Origin: Pelagibius sp965227505
Lineage (GTDB): Bacteria; Pseudomonadota; Alphaproteobacteria; Kiloniellales; Kiloniellaceae
Assembly: GCF_965227505.1 (NCBI RefSeq)
Contig: NZ_OZ245757.1
Coordinates: 3,038,001 to 3,102,000, forward strand
Length of the DNA: 64,000 nucleotides
Reading direction: 5' to 3'
The position numbers and the translations under genes were made by a program. Below the pieces are notes generated by a model that saw only the letters and a list, made by a program, of their open reading frames with translations, made no database searches and was not told the DNA's origin. Positions within the stretch are counted from its first letter, which is position 1. The number at the start of each line of letters is the position of its first letter. Positions 44,379 to 53,713 of this stretch are shown piece by piece.

Positions 44379-47300
44379 TCACGATCGCGCGGTTGCGGAG
44401 AGTTCCTTCAGGATCTCCGCTGCCTTGCGGCGCTCGATGCTGATCTCGTCCCGGCGATAGCCTGCCCGCTGTGCTCCGTCGGGCGCTGCGGCGTCGCCGG
44501 CTTCGAGTCCCGCGCCGGTCTCGAACCATCGATAGCTGGGCTCCAGGACGTCCCGCGCCGCTGCCGCGTCGCCTTGATCCAGGTGAAGCTCTGCCAGGCT
44601 GACGGCGGCGCGCAGTGCCCAGAGGTGGGCTTTTTGGGAGCGGGCCAGATCCACTGCGCGCCGGAACTCTGCCGCCGCCGCCGCCGGCTCCGACGGCGCT
44701 GCAGAGAGCAGCAGGACGCCCCGGGCGCGGTGCAGTTCCGCCTCGTACCAGCGCTCCCCGGTCTGTCCGACAAGAGCCAGCGCCTCGTCGATCTGGGCGA
44801 TCCCCGCCTGCGGCGCCCCGTCGCTATCCAGGAGCTCCGCCAACAGCCCCAGGAAGTAGCAGACCTCCAGAACCTCGCCGGTGGCCCGGTGGGCCGCCAG
44901 GGCCTCGCGAAAGACCTCGATGCCGCGGGCGGTCTCGCCGCTGCGGGCCATCAGCCAGCCCTGGAACATCCGCCCCAGGGAGCGCCAATGCGGATAGCCC
45001 ATTTCGCTCGCCAGGCTGACCACCTGGTCGGCGCAGCGCCTGACGCTGTCGTCGTCGCGGCAGAACTGGTGCAGGTAGCAGGCATTGCCATTGGCCACGA
45101 CCAGGGCGTAGGCCTCGTCGTCGGCCTCGGCGATTTCCAGGGCGCTGCGGGCCTGGGCGAGCGCCGTCTCGGGATAGCCCAGCGCAAAGGACGTCCAGGA
45201 GAGGTAGCAGAGATCGAGCACCGGGGACTCGGGCCGCCCGATTTCGCTGCCGCTGCCCGACCTGGCCGGATCGTTCAGGGCGATGGCCTTTTCCAGGTTG
45301 TCCTTTGCTTCGCTGAAGTCGCCCTGCCCGAAGGCGGTTCGGCCGATGGCGCTGTGTCCGCGCAGAAGGGCGTTGTCGTCGTTCAGATCCGCCCCCAGTT
45401 CCAGCAGCGATGCGCCGAAGTTGCGGGCCTCCTGCAGGTTTGCATTGCCCTGATGAAAGAGGAAGCTGCCGTAGAGCACGCGGAACAGCAGGGTCTTGTC
45501 GTCTTCGTCTTCGCACAGCCTCAGCGCCCGGGCCCAGGCGGCGCCGGTTTCCCCTGCGCCGGTTCCCATGGTTGCGCGCAGGGCGGTGGCCTGGGCAACC
45601 CGCAGGCGCAACTCCAGCGCCCGGTGATCCGCGGTCTCGGCGATCGCCGGCAACAGGGCCAGGCCGAGATCGATCTCGGCCACCGCCTCCGACATGGCCG
45701 AACGCAGGATCGCCCGCTCCGCCGCCCGCAGGCGAAAGGCGACCGCCCGGTGCGGCAGGTTCGCCGCTGCATAGTGATGGGCCAGAAGCTCCGGCTCGGT
45801 GATTGCCACGTGCGGGCTGCGGTCTTCCAGAAAGGCGGCGATTTCGGCGTGAACGCGCCTGCGCTTTTTTTTCAGCAGGCTGCTGTACGCCATTTCCTGC
45901 ACCAGTGCGTGCTTGAAACGGTAGATGGCCCGCGGCGGCACACCGGCCTGGTACAGCAGCTGTGCCTCGACCAGCCGGTCCAGCGCGCGCTGCAGATCGC
46001 TCTCCGGCAGGGCGGAGATCGCGGCCAGCATCTTGAAGGAGAAATCGCGCCCGATGACCGCTCCCATCTGGGCGACCTCGCGCGCGGCCGGGTATCTGTC
46101 GAGCCGCGCCAGAAGGGAGCCGCGGAGTGTCGTGGGAATGCTCGTTGCAGGCGTTTCCGGGGCAACTTCGTAACGGTCGCCGAGGTCGACGACGGCGTTG
46201 GACTCCAGGACCGCCTTGGTGAGCTGTTCGATGAACAAGGCGACTCCGTCGGTTCGCTCCGCGATGGTATCGACGAGATCCTGGGGAAAGTCCTTGTCGT
46301 GCACCAGATGCCGGATGATGGTTTCGCAGGCCGGTCTCTGCAGCCGGTCGAGGGACAGACCCGTGCCTGGAAAGAGCGGGCGCATCCGGGCCTCGGCTTC
46401 GGGCCGCAGGGTCAGGATCAGCAGGACCCGCAGACCGCTCATCCGCTGTGCCAGCCGCTGCAGAAACTCCAGGGATGTCGGATCGATCCAATGCAGGTCT
46501 TCGACGACCATCAGCAGCGGTCTGTGCGCGGCCATCGCTTCGGTTTCGGAGAGCATGAATTCGAGCAGGCGTTCCATGTCCAGCTGCTGCTCCGCGCTCG
46601 CCCCGTTCTCCTCGGCCAGCTTTACCGACAACAGAGGTGCGAAGAGCCGTACCGCTTCCTCCGCATCGGTCGCGGAGTTCTTGAACTGCTCGTGCATCTT
46701 GGCCAGGGCCACCATCGGCGCGTCGTCTTCCGAGAGACCGGCGCGCCGCTGCATCCGCTCGATCAGGGGATGCAGCGCCTTGTTCTGGTGAAAAGCGGTG
46801 CAGTGATAGGTGAGCGAGATCAGCGTCTCGTCGGCGAGGCTGTCGATGAAGGCCCGGACCAGGCGCGACTTGCCGATGCCCGGTTCTCCGGACAGCAGGA
46901 CGACCTGACCCTGGCCGCTGCCGGCCGCCTGCCAGCGGTCGGCCAGGAGGTTCAGCTCGCCGGTGCGGTTGACGAAGGGCACCAGTTCGTCGGTCCGCCG
47001 CGCCTCGCGTTGCCGGTCCAGGTTGCGGGGGCCGCTCACCTGCCAGGCCGAGACGGGCAGGGTGATTCCTTTCAGGGTCTTCGGTCCCAGGCTCTCAAGC
47101 TCGAAGGCGGCCCGCGTGAGATCGCAGGTCATGCTGTCGACCACCACGCTGTCCGGTTCCGCCAGGGCCTGCAGGCGGGCCGCTATGTTGGGCGTCTCGC
47201 CGACCGCGGCGATCTCCTGTGCCGGGCCGACACCGACAAGATCGCCGACCACCACCGAACCGGTGCCGATGCCGACACGGGTCTGCAGGCGCAGACCGGG

Positions 47301-47807
47301 TTGCGGGCGCAGCCTTGCGACCGTCCTGACGATTTCCAGGCCGGCCCGGATCGCCCGCTCCGCATCGTCTTCATGGGCGCGCGGAAAGCCGAAATAGACG
47401 AGAATGCCGTCACCCATGTAGCGCGCGATGAAACCTTCCATCCGCGCAACGACACCGGCGCAGGCGTCCTGATAGGCGCGCACGATGGTGCGCAGGTCGT
47501 CCGGGTCGTAGCGGATCGACAGCTCCGTCGATCCGACGAGATCACAGAACATCACCGTCAGGTGGCGCTGTTCCGCGCCGGAGCGTGAAACAGCATCGCC
47601 GGAGGCCGAAGCCGTTTCTCCATCTTCCCCCGAGAGCCGCGCGATGGCGCGCAGCAGCTTCTTGCGCTCGCCGAACGACAGACCCAGTTCGATCAAATTG
47701 TCTTCGGTGAGGTCGGCGAGGATGTCGAAGTCGATATCCTGCTCTGCGAAGGTGGCGGCATAGCGATCCAGACCGAGACTCTGCAGCCAGTCGTAAAGAG
47801 TGGTCAT
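44379..47807 (-). CDS. SAM domain - class III adenylate/guanylate cyclase - AAA-type ATPase - TPR signalling protein
   Basis: 1142 residues. An N-terminal SAM domain (residues about 1-62, TLYDWLQSLGLDRYAATFAE) is followed by a class III cyclase domain (about 85-260). The cyclase carries both metal Asp positions (VMFCDLVGSTELS; ARYMGDGILVYFGFP). An STAND-like ATPase follows with Walker A LLSGEPGIGKSRLV near residue 310 and LLMVVEDLHWIDP. The long helical C-terminal half has TPR-like repeats. No TM segment. Such proteins are common in alphaproteobacteria and are thought to link cyclic nucleotide output to protein interactions, but ligand and target are unknown. It stands alone, convergent with the GDPD gene and divergent from the ATP-grasp gene. 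Confidence 0.9.
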   Translation of the reverse strand: MTTLYDWLQSLGLDRYAATFAEQDIDFDILADLTEDNLIELGLSFGERKKLLRAIARLSGEDGETASASGDAVSRSGAEQRHLTVMFCDLVGSTELSIRYDPDDLRTIVRAYQDACAGVVARMEGFIARYMGDGILVYFGFPRAHEDDAERAIRAGLEIVRTVARLRPQPGLRLQTRVGIGTGSVVVGDLVGVGPAQEIAAVGETPNIAARLQALAEPDSVVVDSMTCDLTRAAFELESLGPKTLKGITLPVSAWQVSGPRNLDRQREARRTDELVPFVNRTGELNLLADRWQAAGSGQGQVVLLSGEPGIGKSRLVRAFIDSLADETLISLTYHCTAFHQNKALHPLIERMQRRAGLSEDDAPMVALAKMHEQFKNSATDAEEAVRLFAPLLSVKLAEENGASAEQQLDMERLLEFMLSETEAMAAHRPLLMVVEDLHWIDPTSLEFLQRLAQRMSGLRVLLILTLRPEAEARMRPLFPGTGLSLDRLQRPACETIIRHLVHDKDFPQDLVDTIAERTDGVALFIEQLTKAVLESNAVVDLGDRYEVAPETPATSIPTTLRGSLLARLDRYPAAREVAQMGAVIGRDFSFKMLAAISALPESDLQRALDRLVEAQLLYQAGVPPRAIYRFKHALVQEMAYSSLLKKKRRRVHAEIAAFLEDRSPHVAITEPELLAHHYAAANLPHRAVAFRLRAAERAILRSAMSEAVAEIDLGLALLPAIAETADHRALELRLRVAQATALRATMGTGAGETGAAWARALRLCEDEDDKTLLFRVLYGSFLFHQGNANLQEARNFGASLLELGADLNDDNALLRGHSAIGRTAFGQGDFSEAKDNLEKAIALNDPARSGSGSEIGRPESPVLDLCYLSWTSFALGYPETALAQARSALEIAEADDEAYALVVANGNACYLHQFCRDDDSVRRCADQVVSLASEMGYPHWRSLGRMFQGWLMARSGETARGIEVFREALAAHRATGEVLEVCYFLGLLAELLDSDGAPQAGIAQIDEALALVGQTGERWYEAELHRARGVLLLSAAPSEPAAAAAEFRRAVDLARSQKAHLWALRAAVSLAELHLDQGDAAAARDVLEPSYRWFETGAGLEAGDAAAPDGAQRAGYRRDEISIERRKAAEILKELSATARS

Positions 47808-48033
47808 GTCTCCCTGTCGTCTCCCTGACGGTGGCTGGCCGCCATTGAGGGCTTGGCGCCCTTCTTCTTGTCCCTGCCGCGCTTAAGTCTAGTCACCCTT
47901 TTGCTCGCCGTTACAGGGACTCTTATGTGGTAGTCATCTTGCTCTAGCGATGCCGCCGTCGGTCTGCGGATCGTATTCAAGTTATTGTTTTACATTTGCT
48001 TTTTGGTGATTTTTCCGGGGCCAGGGGGGCAAG

Positions 48034-49302
48034 ATGAACCAGACATTGGCGGCGGTTGCCGGGGCTCGCCGCAGGCTGCTCGGCGGTGCCGCCTTGGCGC
48101 TTTCGTTCGGCACTAGAACCATTGCGCGCAACCGTGTGTCAATTGCGCGCATACGGTTGCCGGCGCTGCCGCAAAACCGATCCGCGCTGCGACGCCGGCG
48201 CGGCGTCGAGGTGGCGCTCGCCGGCATGCCGCCGCGGCGCATCCACACCACGATCTCGCTGGCCGGGCGCTGTCCCGCGCTGCTGTTTTACCTGCCCGTC
48301 CTGCTGCACTGCCTGCGTCTGGCCTGGCGTCACCGCGGCTTCACCCTGCCGTCTGTCGCCAACCCCAACATCGAATGCGGCGGCTTTCGCGGTGAATCGA
48401 AGATGTCCTATCTCGAGCAGATCGCTCCGGAGTCGAGGGGCTGGGTGGCACCGTCTCTTCGGTTTGTGCCGCGCCCCGGCGAGAGCCGGCGCCAGGCTCT
48501 GTGCAGGCTTCATGGACGTTTGAGGCGCGCCGGGCTTTGCTTTCCCCTGGTGGCGAAGCCGGATATCGGATCCCAGGGTTATGGCGTGCGGCTGGTCGCC
48601 ACACCCGGCGACCTCGCCGTCTACCTGGAGCGCTTTCCCTCCGGCGCGGCGGTCATCCTGCAGCGCTACATCGACTGGCAGGGCGAGGCCGGTATCCTCT
48701 ACGTAAGGCGGCCGGACGAACCGCGCGGCCGGATTTTCTCTCTGGGATTTCGCTGCTTTCCCCATGTGATCGGCGATGGCAGGTCCACCCTGGGCGAACT
48801 GATCGATACCGACCCGCGCACGCGGCGCATGGCGCGCCGGCACCGCAAGGCCGTGCGACCGCAGCTCGCAAAGGTGCCGGGCGCGGGGGAGATGGTGCGG
48901 CTCTCCCTCCTCGGCAGTGTCAGGGCCGGGGCTTTCTACTATGACGGCCAGGACTATGTGACGCCGGCCCTGACGGCGCGCATTGACGCGATCAGCCGGC
49001 GGATGCCGGCGTTCCACTTCGGCCGCTTCGACGTCCGCTTCGAATCGGTGGAGGCGCTGAGGCGCGGCGAGGGTTTTCAGATTCTCGAAGTGAACGGCGC
49101 CAGCGCCGAGGCGCTGCACATCTGGGATCCGGACCAGAGCCTGACGGAGACCTACCGGGTGCTCTTCGATCAGTTCCGCCTGCTCTATGAGATCGGCGCC
49201 TGCAACCGTGACCGCGGCCACCGGCCGATCGGTCTGGCCGCCTTTCTGGCGCTGCAGTGGCGCGAGTCTTCTTTGCTGCGCCGTTATCCGGAGTCGGGTT
49301 GA
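48034..49302 (+). CDS. orphan ATP-grasp ligase of unknown substrate
   Basis: 422 residues. An Arg-rich N terminus and one hydrophobic segment (LLFYLPVLLHCLRLAW, about residues 87-104) come before an ATP-grasp core: FPLVAKPDIGSQGYGVRLVAT (about 170-192, ATP loop), AVILQRYIDWQGEAGILYVR, and FHFGRFDVRFESVEAL with FQILEVNGASAEALHIWDP (metal-binding Asp, Glu, Asn). This is a carboxylate-amine ligase fold related to D-Ala-D-Ala ligase and RimK. No partner peptide or peptide-synthesis gene is adjacent. It has an AGGGGGGCAAG ribosome site. Function unknown. Confidence 0.8.
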   Translation: MNQTLAAVAGARRRLLGGAALALSFGTRTIARNRVSIARIRLPALPQNRSALRRRRGVEVALAGMPPRRIHTTISLAGRCPALLFYLPVLLHCLRLAWRHRGFTLPSVANPNIECGGFRGESKMSYLEQIAPESRGWVAPSLRFVPRPGESRRQALCRLHGRLRRAGLCFPLVAKPDIGSQGYGVRLVATPGDLAVYLERFPSGAAVILQRYIDWQGEAGILYVRRPDEPRGRIFSLGFRCFPHVIGDGRSTLGELIDTDPRTRRMARRHRKAVRPQLAKVPGAGEMVRLSLLGSVRAGAFYYDGQDYVTPALTARIDAISRRMPAFHFGRFDVRFESVEALRRGEGFQILEVNGASAEALHIWDPDQSLTETYRVLFDQFRLLYEIGACNRDRGHRPIGLAAFLALQWRESSLLRRYPESG

Positions 49303-49322
49303 CGCGTCGGCTGGCTGGAGCC

Positions 49323-49368
49323 GTGTTGTCTGCGCCCGTGTGTCTGCGCCCGCGTGTCTGTACCCGTG
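49323..49368. repeat. 14-bp imperfect repeat downstream of the ATP-grasp gene
   Basis: Three units of about 14 bp (GTGTGTCTGCGCCC-like) lie between the convergent ATP-grasp and fabI stops. Confidence 0.6.
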
Positions 49369-49370
49369 CC

Positions 49371-50165
49371 TCAGCTGCCCATGCGGCCGGGCGAGGGAAT
49401 GCCGACGATGTTGTAGCCGCCGTCGACGTAGTGCACCTCGCCGGTCACGCCCTGCGACAGGTCGGAGGCGAAGTAGAGACCGGCCGAACCGACCTCTTCC
49501 AGAAGCACGTTGCGCTTCAGCGGCGCATGGTCGCGGTTCCAGCCGAAAACGAAGCGCGCATCGCCGATGGCCGAGCCGGCAAGGGTGCGCATCGGCCCGG
49601 CGGAGATGGCGTTGACGCGGATTCCCTGCTCGCCCAGATCGACCGCCAGATAGCGCACGCTGGCCTCCAGCGCCGCCTTGGCGACCCCCATGACGTTGTA
49701 GTTCGGCGTCACCCGCTCGGCGCCCAGATAGGTCAGGGTGATCAGGCTGCCGCCGGGTCCCATAATGGCGGCAGCTTGGCGCGCCACGGCGGTAAAGGAG
49801 TAGCAGGAGATCGCCAGCGTGCGGCGGAAGTTGGCCCGGCTGGTGTTGAGGTAGCGGCCTTTCAACTCTTCCTTGTCGGAATAGGCGATGGCGTGGATCA
49901 CCACGTCCACCTGGCTCCAGCGTTCCTTCAGGCTGTCGAAGGTCGCGGCGATGTCGCTTTCTTCCTCGACATCGCAGGGCAGTACGATGTCGGAGCCGAG
50001 CGATTCCGCCAGCGGCCGCACGCGGCGCTCAAAGGCGTTGCCCTGAAAGGTGAAAGCCAGTTCGGCGCCCTGCGCATGCAGCGCCTTGGCGATACCCCAA
50101 GCGATCGAGTGGTCGTTGGCCACCCCCATGATCAGGCCGCGCTTGCCGGCCATCAGCCCCGCCAT
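49371..50165 (-). CDS. fabI: enoyl-[acyl-carrier-protein] reductase (NADH) FabI
   Basis: 264 residues. SDR fold with GVANDHSIAWGIAKALHAQG (cofactor site) and active-site Tyr-X6-Lys in NYNVMGVAKAAL near residue 160. It reduces trans-2-enoyl-ACP in each elongation cycle and is the triclosan/isoniazid-class target. It is last in the fabA-fabB-fabI operon with 15-bp spacing to fabB. Confidence 0.97.
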   Translation of the reverse strand: MAGLMAGKRGLIMGVANDHSIAWGIAKALHAQGAELAFTFQGNAFERRVRPLAESLGSDIVLPCDVEEESDIAATFDSLKERWSQVDVVIHAIAYSDKEELKGRYLNTSRANFRRTLAISCYSFTAVARQAAAIMGPGGSLITLTYLGAERVTPNYNVMGVAKAALEASVRYLAVDLGEQGIRVNAISAGPMRTLAGSAIGDARFVFGWNRDHAPLKRNVLLEEVGSAGLYFASDLSQGVTGEVHYVDGGYNIVGIPSPGRMGS

Positions 50166-50180
50166 CGATTTCCCCCGACC

Positions 50181-51401
50181 CTATCCTTCTAAACGCTTGA
50201 ACGCGAGGCTCGCGTTGGTTCCGCCAAAACCGAAGCTGTTGGACATCACGCAGTTCAGCGACACGCCGTCTTCCATCGCGCGGACGATGGGCATGCCCTC
50301 AGCTTCCGGGTCGAGGTTGTCGATGTTGGCCGAAGCAGCCAGGAAGTTGTTGTCCATCATCAGCAGCGAATAGATCGCCTCGTGGACACCGGTGGCCCCC
50401 TGCGAATGACCGGTCAGTGACTTTGTCGAAGAGATCCGCGGCATGTCGGCACCGAAAGCATCCCGGATCGCGGTAAGTTCCGGTATGTCGCCGGCCTGGG
50501 TGGAGGTGCCGTGCGCATTGATGTAGTCCACCGGCGTGTTGCCGAGGCTCTGCATGGCCAGGCGCATGCAGCGCAGCGCCCCCTCGCCCGAAGGGGCAAC
50601 CATGTCGGCGCCGTCCGAGGTGGCGGCGTAGGCGGCGACCTCGCCGTAGATCTTGGCGCCGCGGGCCTTCGCGCGCTCCAGGTCCTCCAGCACCACCACG
50701 CCGCCGCCGCCGGAAATCACGAAGCCGTCGCGGTCGCGGTCGTAGGCGCGCGAGGCGCGGGCCGGCTCGTCATTGAAGCCGCTGGAAAGCGCGCCCATGG
50801 CATCGAAGAGGACGGTCAGCGTCCAATGCAGTTCCTCGCCGCCGCCGGCGAAGACGATGTCCTGCTTGCCGAGCTGGATCAGCTCAGAGGCGTTGCCGAT
50901 GCAGTGTGCCGAGGTCGAGCAGGCCGAGGAAATGGAATAGCTGAGGCCCTTGATCTTGAAGGCCGTCGAGAGGTTCGCCGAGTTGGTCGAAGACATGCAG
51001 CGCGGCACCATGTAGGGCCCGACCCGCTTGGGGCCCTTCTCCCGCGCCAGGTCCGCCGCCTCGACCTGGTTCGAGGTCGAAGGACCGCCCGAGCCCATGA
51101 CCAGGCCGGTGCGCTCGTTGGACACCTCGGCCTCGCCCAAACCGGCATCGGCGATGGCTTCCTGCATGGCGATGTAGTTGTAGGCCGCGCCGTCGCCCAT
51201 GAAACGGCGCAGCTTGCGGTCGACATGGTCGGCGATGTCGATGTTCAGGGAACCGTGCACATGGCTCCTGAATCCCATCTCGGCATAGGTGTCGCAGAAC
51301 TCGACGCCCGAACGTCCCTGGCGGAGCGAGTCGACGACTTCGGCCTTGTTGTTGCCGATACTGGAGACGATGCCTAATCCTGTGACAGCGACTCGGCGCA
51401 T
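50181..51401 (-). CDS. fabB: 3-oxoacyl-[acyl-carrier-protein] synthase I FabB
   Basis: 406 residues, the same as E. coli FabB, using the ATG at 51401 (MRRVAVTGLGIVSSIG); another ATG at 51410 is possible. Active-site Cys is in SISSACSTSAHCIGNA near residue 161. The His pair is in INAHGTSTQAGD and KSLTGHSQGATG. It elongates unsaturated acyl chains after FabA action. Confidence 0.97.
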   Translation of the reverse strand: MRRVAVTGLGIVSSIGNNKAEVVDSLRQGRSGVEFCDTYAEMGFRSHVHGSLNIDIADHVDRKLRRFMGDGAAYNYIAMQEAIADAGLGEAEVSNERTGLVMGSGGPSTSNQVEAADLAREKGPKRVGPYMVPRCMSSTNSANLSTAFKIKGLSYSISSACSTSAHCIGNASELIQLGKQDIVFAGGGEELHWTLTVLFDAMGALSSGFNDEPARASRAYDRDRDGFVISGGGGVVVLEDLERAKARGAKIYGEVAAYAATSDGADMVAPSGEGALRCMRLAMQSLGNTPVDYINAHGTSTQAGDIPELTAIRDAFGADMPRISSTKSLTGHSQGATGVHEAIYSLLMMDNNFLAASANIDNLDPEAEGMPIVRAMEDGVSLNCVMSNSFGFGGTNASLAFKRLEG

Positions 51402-51525
51402 TTCTCTCATCCGTTGTCTGGCCGAAAGGCCCCTCGCAGGCCGCTTCGGCACTCTGCCTTGGGGGTGACTGCCGGTTTTCTCAAAATCCGAAGCCTATCA
51501 GCCCGCGACGTCTAGCGGACTTGCC

Positions 51526-52056
51526 CTAGGCGGTTTGCGGTTCGCGCTGGAACAGGCCGACCTTGAGGTCCTTGGCCTCGTAAATCGGCTTGCCGTCGAC
51601 TTTCATGATGCCGTCGGCAATCCCCAGGACCAGCTTGCCCATGCGCACCCGCTTCAGGTCCAGATGGTAGCTGACCAGCTTTGCCGTCGGTACCACCATG
51701 TCGGTGAACTTCACCTCGCCCACGCCCAAGGCCCGGCCGCGCCCGGGGGCGCCGAGCCAGCCGAGGAAAAAGCCGACCAGCTGCCAGAGGGAATCAAGTC
51801 CGAGGCACCCGGGCATGACGGGGTCGCCTTCGAAATGGCACTCGAAGAACCAGAGCTTCGGATCGATGTCGAACTCGGCGACGATATGTCCTTTGCCGTG
51901 CTCACCGCCCTCTTCCGAGATCTCGGTGATCCGGTGAAACATCAGCATCGGCGGAAGGGGCAGCTGCGCATTGCCAGGACCGAAGAGCTTGCCGTGCGCG
52001 CATCGCAGCAGCTCTTCGTAACGAAAACTGTTCTGTCTCTTGTTCAAGCGATCCAC
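51526..52056 (-). CDS. fabA: 3-hydroxydecanoyl-ACP dehydratase/isomerase FabA
   Basis: 176 residues with the GTG start at 52056 (VDRLNKRQNSF, like the E. coli start). GTG at 52086 and TTG at 52047 are alternatives, and none has a clear ribosome site. The hot-dog fold has the catalytic His in FECHFEGDPVMPGC and Asp in GLDSLWQLVGF. It dehydrates 3-hydroxydecanoyl-ACP and isomerises the double bond, the branch point to unsaturated fatty acids. Operon with fabB (124-bp gap), divergent from irr. Confidence 0.95.
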   Translation of the reverse strand: MDRLNKRQNSFRYEELLRCAHGKLFGPGNAQLPLPPMLMFHRITEISEEGGEHGKGHIVAEFDIDPKLWFFECHFEGDPVMPGCLGLDSLWQLVGFFLGWLGAPGRGRALGVGEVKFTDMVVPTAKLVSYHLDLKRVRMGKLVLGIADGIMKVDGKPIYEAKDLKVGLFQREPQTA

Positions 52057-52574
52057 CCAGTCCAGCACCTTCAGTTCTTGACGCACCGCCAACACTCGAG
52101 GCGATGCGCCACGCCTCTGCGGTCCTGCGCCCCGCGCCTCCGCCGGCAACCCGAGCCGGGGTTTGCGCTCCTCAGGAGCCTGACGCCGCGGCCCCGGCGT
52201 CCGAAGACCGTTTCTACATAGGCCGATTGGCATTTGCATGCCACGACAAAAAGCGTTGCCACGTGACCCCTTGCCGGCGCAGACAACGCTGGGGCCGACT
52301 ATAGCACAGGGCCGGCGCTGTCAAACAGCTTCACATCGCCCCGCCCTCATGCCTGGGCCCCGTGCCCGCAGGCATCCTGCGGGAGATCTCCGGACGCCAT
52401 CGGGACATCTCCCCGGAGGTCTCCCGGACAGCAGATAAAGCCTGTCACTTCATGGTTAAGGGCGGTTTAATGGCGGGAGGATGGCCCTAAGTTTATAGGG
52501 GTTCCAAAGAAATTGACAATCGCCTGTTTTGAACGCTTTAATTTTGGCGGTGGTGACCTATATCTGGAAGTGTG
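52057..52574. other. 518-bp divergent control region between fabA and irr
   Basis: No further gene seen. It includes a small dyad GGCAT-TTGC-ATGCC (about 52227-52240), a region rich in CTCCGG-type half repeats (52380-52435), and an AT-rich right side with the irr promoter at 52513-52542. A clear Irr box was not found here. Confidence 0.7.
52513..52542 (+). promoter_or_regulatory. irr promoter
   Basis: TTGACA (52513-52518) and TTTAAT (52537-52542) with 18-bp spacing. Both hexamers are close to consensus. The predicted start point is about 25 bases before the irr start codon. Confidence 0.65.
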
Positions 52575-53015
52575 ATGAGCAAAGACCGTCCATACAGCGC
52601 TCTGGTTCAGCGCCTCAAGACCGCCGGGCTGCGCCCGACGCGCCAGCGCCTTGCGCTGGCCAAGCTGCTCTTCGAACCATCTGAAGGGTGCGACCGCCAT
52701 ATCACCGCCGAGCAACTCCATGCCGAAGCGGTGGCGGACTCGGTCAGGGTCTCCCTGGCCACGGTCTACAACAGCCTGCACCAGTTCACCGAAGCGGGCT
52801 TGCTGCGCGAGGTGGTGGTCGAGCCCGGCCGCTCCTATTTCGACACCAACGTCTCCGACCATCATCACTTCTACCACCAAGGCCGTGGACAACTGCAGGA
52901 CATCCCCGGCGAGCAGGTGCAGATGGACAGCCTGCCCACGCCGCCGGCGGGCACCCGCGTGGCGCGCGTCGATGTCATCATCCGTCTTTCGGAGGACGAA
53001 GAACCGGTACAGTAA
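52575..53015 (+). CDS. irr: Irr iron-response regulator (Fur family)
   Basis: 146 residues. Winged helix LRPTRQRLALAKLLF and VSLATVYNSLHQFTEAGLL, followed by the His-rich heme/metal region SDHHHFYHQGRGQL typical of Irr and not of Fur. Irr is the main alphaproteobacterial iron regulator. It binds ICE boxes when iron or heme is low. The divergent fabA-fabB-fabI arrangement is characteristic of this gene. A possible ICE-like site lies downstream, before the rubrerythrin gene. Confidence 0.95.
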   Translation: MSKDRPYSALVQRLKTAGLRPTRQRLALAKLLFEPSEGCDRHITAEQLHAEAVADSVRVSLATVYNSLHQFTEAGLLREVVVEPGRSYFDTNVSDHHHFYHQGRGQLQDIPGEQVQMDSLPTPPAGTRVARVDVIIRLSEDEEPVQ

Positions 53016-53048
53016 AGCCGCTTTTTTGTCTGAGCCTTAAATACCAAA

Positions 53049-53063
53049 TTAGAAACATTCCAA
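53049..53063. promoter_or_regulatory. Irr-box-like dyad upstream of rubrerythrin
   Basis: TTAGAA-ACA-TTCCAA, an inverted repeat with one mismatch. It resembles the TTAGAA-N3-TTCTAA core described for Irr iron-control elements. It ends five bases before the -35 of the rubrerythrin promoter, a position from which Irr could repress or activate. Confidence 0.5.
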
Positions 53064-53067
53064 TCCG

Positions 53068-53096
53068 TTGACAGCCTGCGGTGCGCGAGCTATGTA
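53068..53096 (+). promoter_or_regulatory. rubrerythrin operon promoter
   Basis: Perfect -35 TTGACA (53068-53073), 17-bp spacer, -10 TATGTA (53091-53096). Leader of about 75 nt to the rubrerythrin start. Confidence 0.7.
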
Positions 53097-53175
53097 AAGC
53101 GCACGACGGGCGGTTTGCCGGCCATGCGGGGCGGCGAGCGGACAAGCCCGCAGGCTTATAAGGAGAGTGAGATCA

Positions 53176-53592
53176 ATGTCGCTTAAGGGCTCGAAGACGG
53201 AAGAGAACCTCAAAGACGCGTTTGCCGGCGAAAGCCAGGCCAATCGCCGCTACCTTTATTTCGCGCAGAAGGCCGACATCGAGGGCTACAACGACGTTGC
53301 GGCGGTCTTCCGGTCCACCGCCGAAGGCGAGACCGGCCACGCCCATGGCCACCTGCAGTACCTGGAGGAGGTCGGCGACCCCGCGACCGGCGAGCCGATC
53401 GGCGATACCACGGCCAATCTGAAGTCCGCCATCGCCGGCGAAACCCACGAGTACACCGACATGTATCCGGGTATGGCGCGCACGGCGCGCGAAGAGGGCT
53501 TCGACGAGATCGCCGACTGGTTCGAGACTCTGGCCAAGGCCGAGAAGAGCCACGCCGGGCGGTTCCAGAAAGCTCTGGAGACCATGGCTTAG
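53176..53592 (+). CDS. rubrerythrin-type ferritin-like protein without rubredoxin domain
   Basis: 138 residues. Four-helix di-iron core with the ExxH-type iron ligands spread in AFAGESQANRRYLYFA, AEGETGHAHGHLQYLE, AIAGETHEYTDMYP and LAKAEKSHAGRFQKAL. It lacks the C-terminal rubredoxin cysteines, so it is an erythrin-like peroxide reductase or iron-storage type. AAGGAGAG precedes the ATG. First gene of an apparent rubrerythrin / Fe-S / DUF3501 operon with its own strong promoter. Confidence 0.92.
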   Translation: MSLKGSKTEENLKDAFAGESQANRRYLYFAQKADIEGYNDVAAVFRSTAEGETGHAHGHLQYLEEVGDPATGEPIGDTTANLKSAIAGETHEYTDMYPGMARTAREEGFDEIADWFETLAKAEKSHAGRFQKALETMA

Positions 53593-53713
53593 GCCCTCGC
53601 GCCTGAGCGCCGGAGTTTCGGTCCGAGGGCCGCAGCCCTTGGAGCCTGATCCTCCGGCTCTATCTTCGGTATCATCAGGACCGGATAGCACCTGAAACCG
53701 GGCAGGACCGCAG

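Noticed and set aside
44574..47588. 1004-residue plus-strand open frame
   Set aside because: Shadow of the SAM-cyclase-ATPase-TPR gene; composition is typical of antisense GC-rich codons and no domain is visible.
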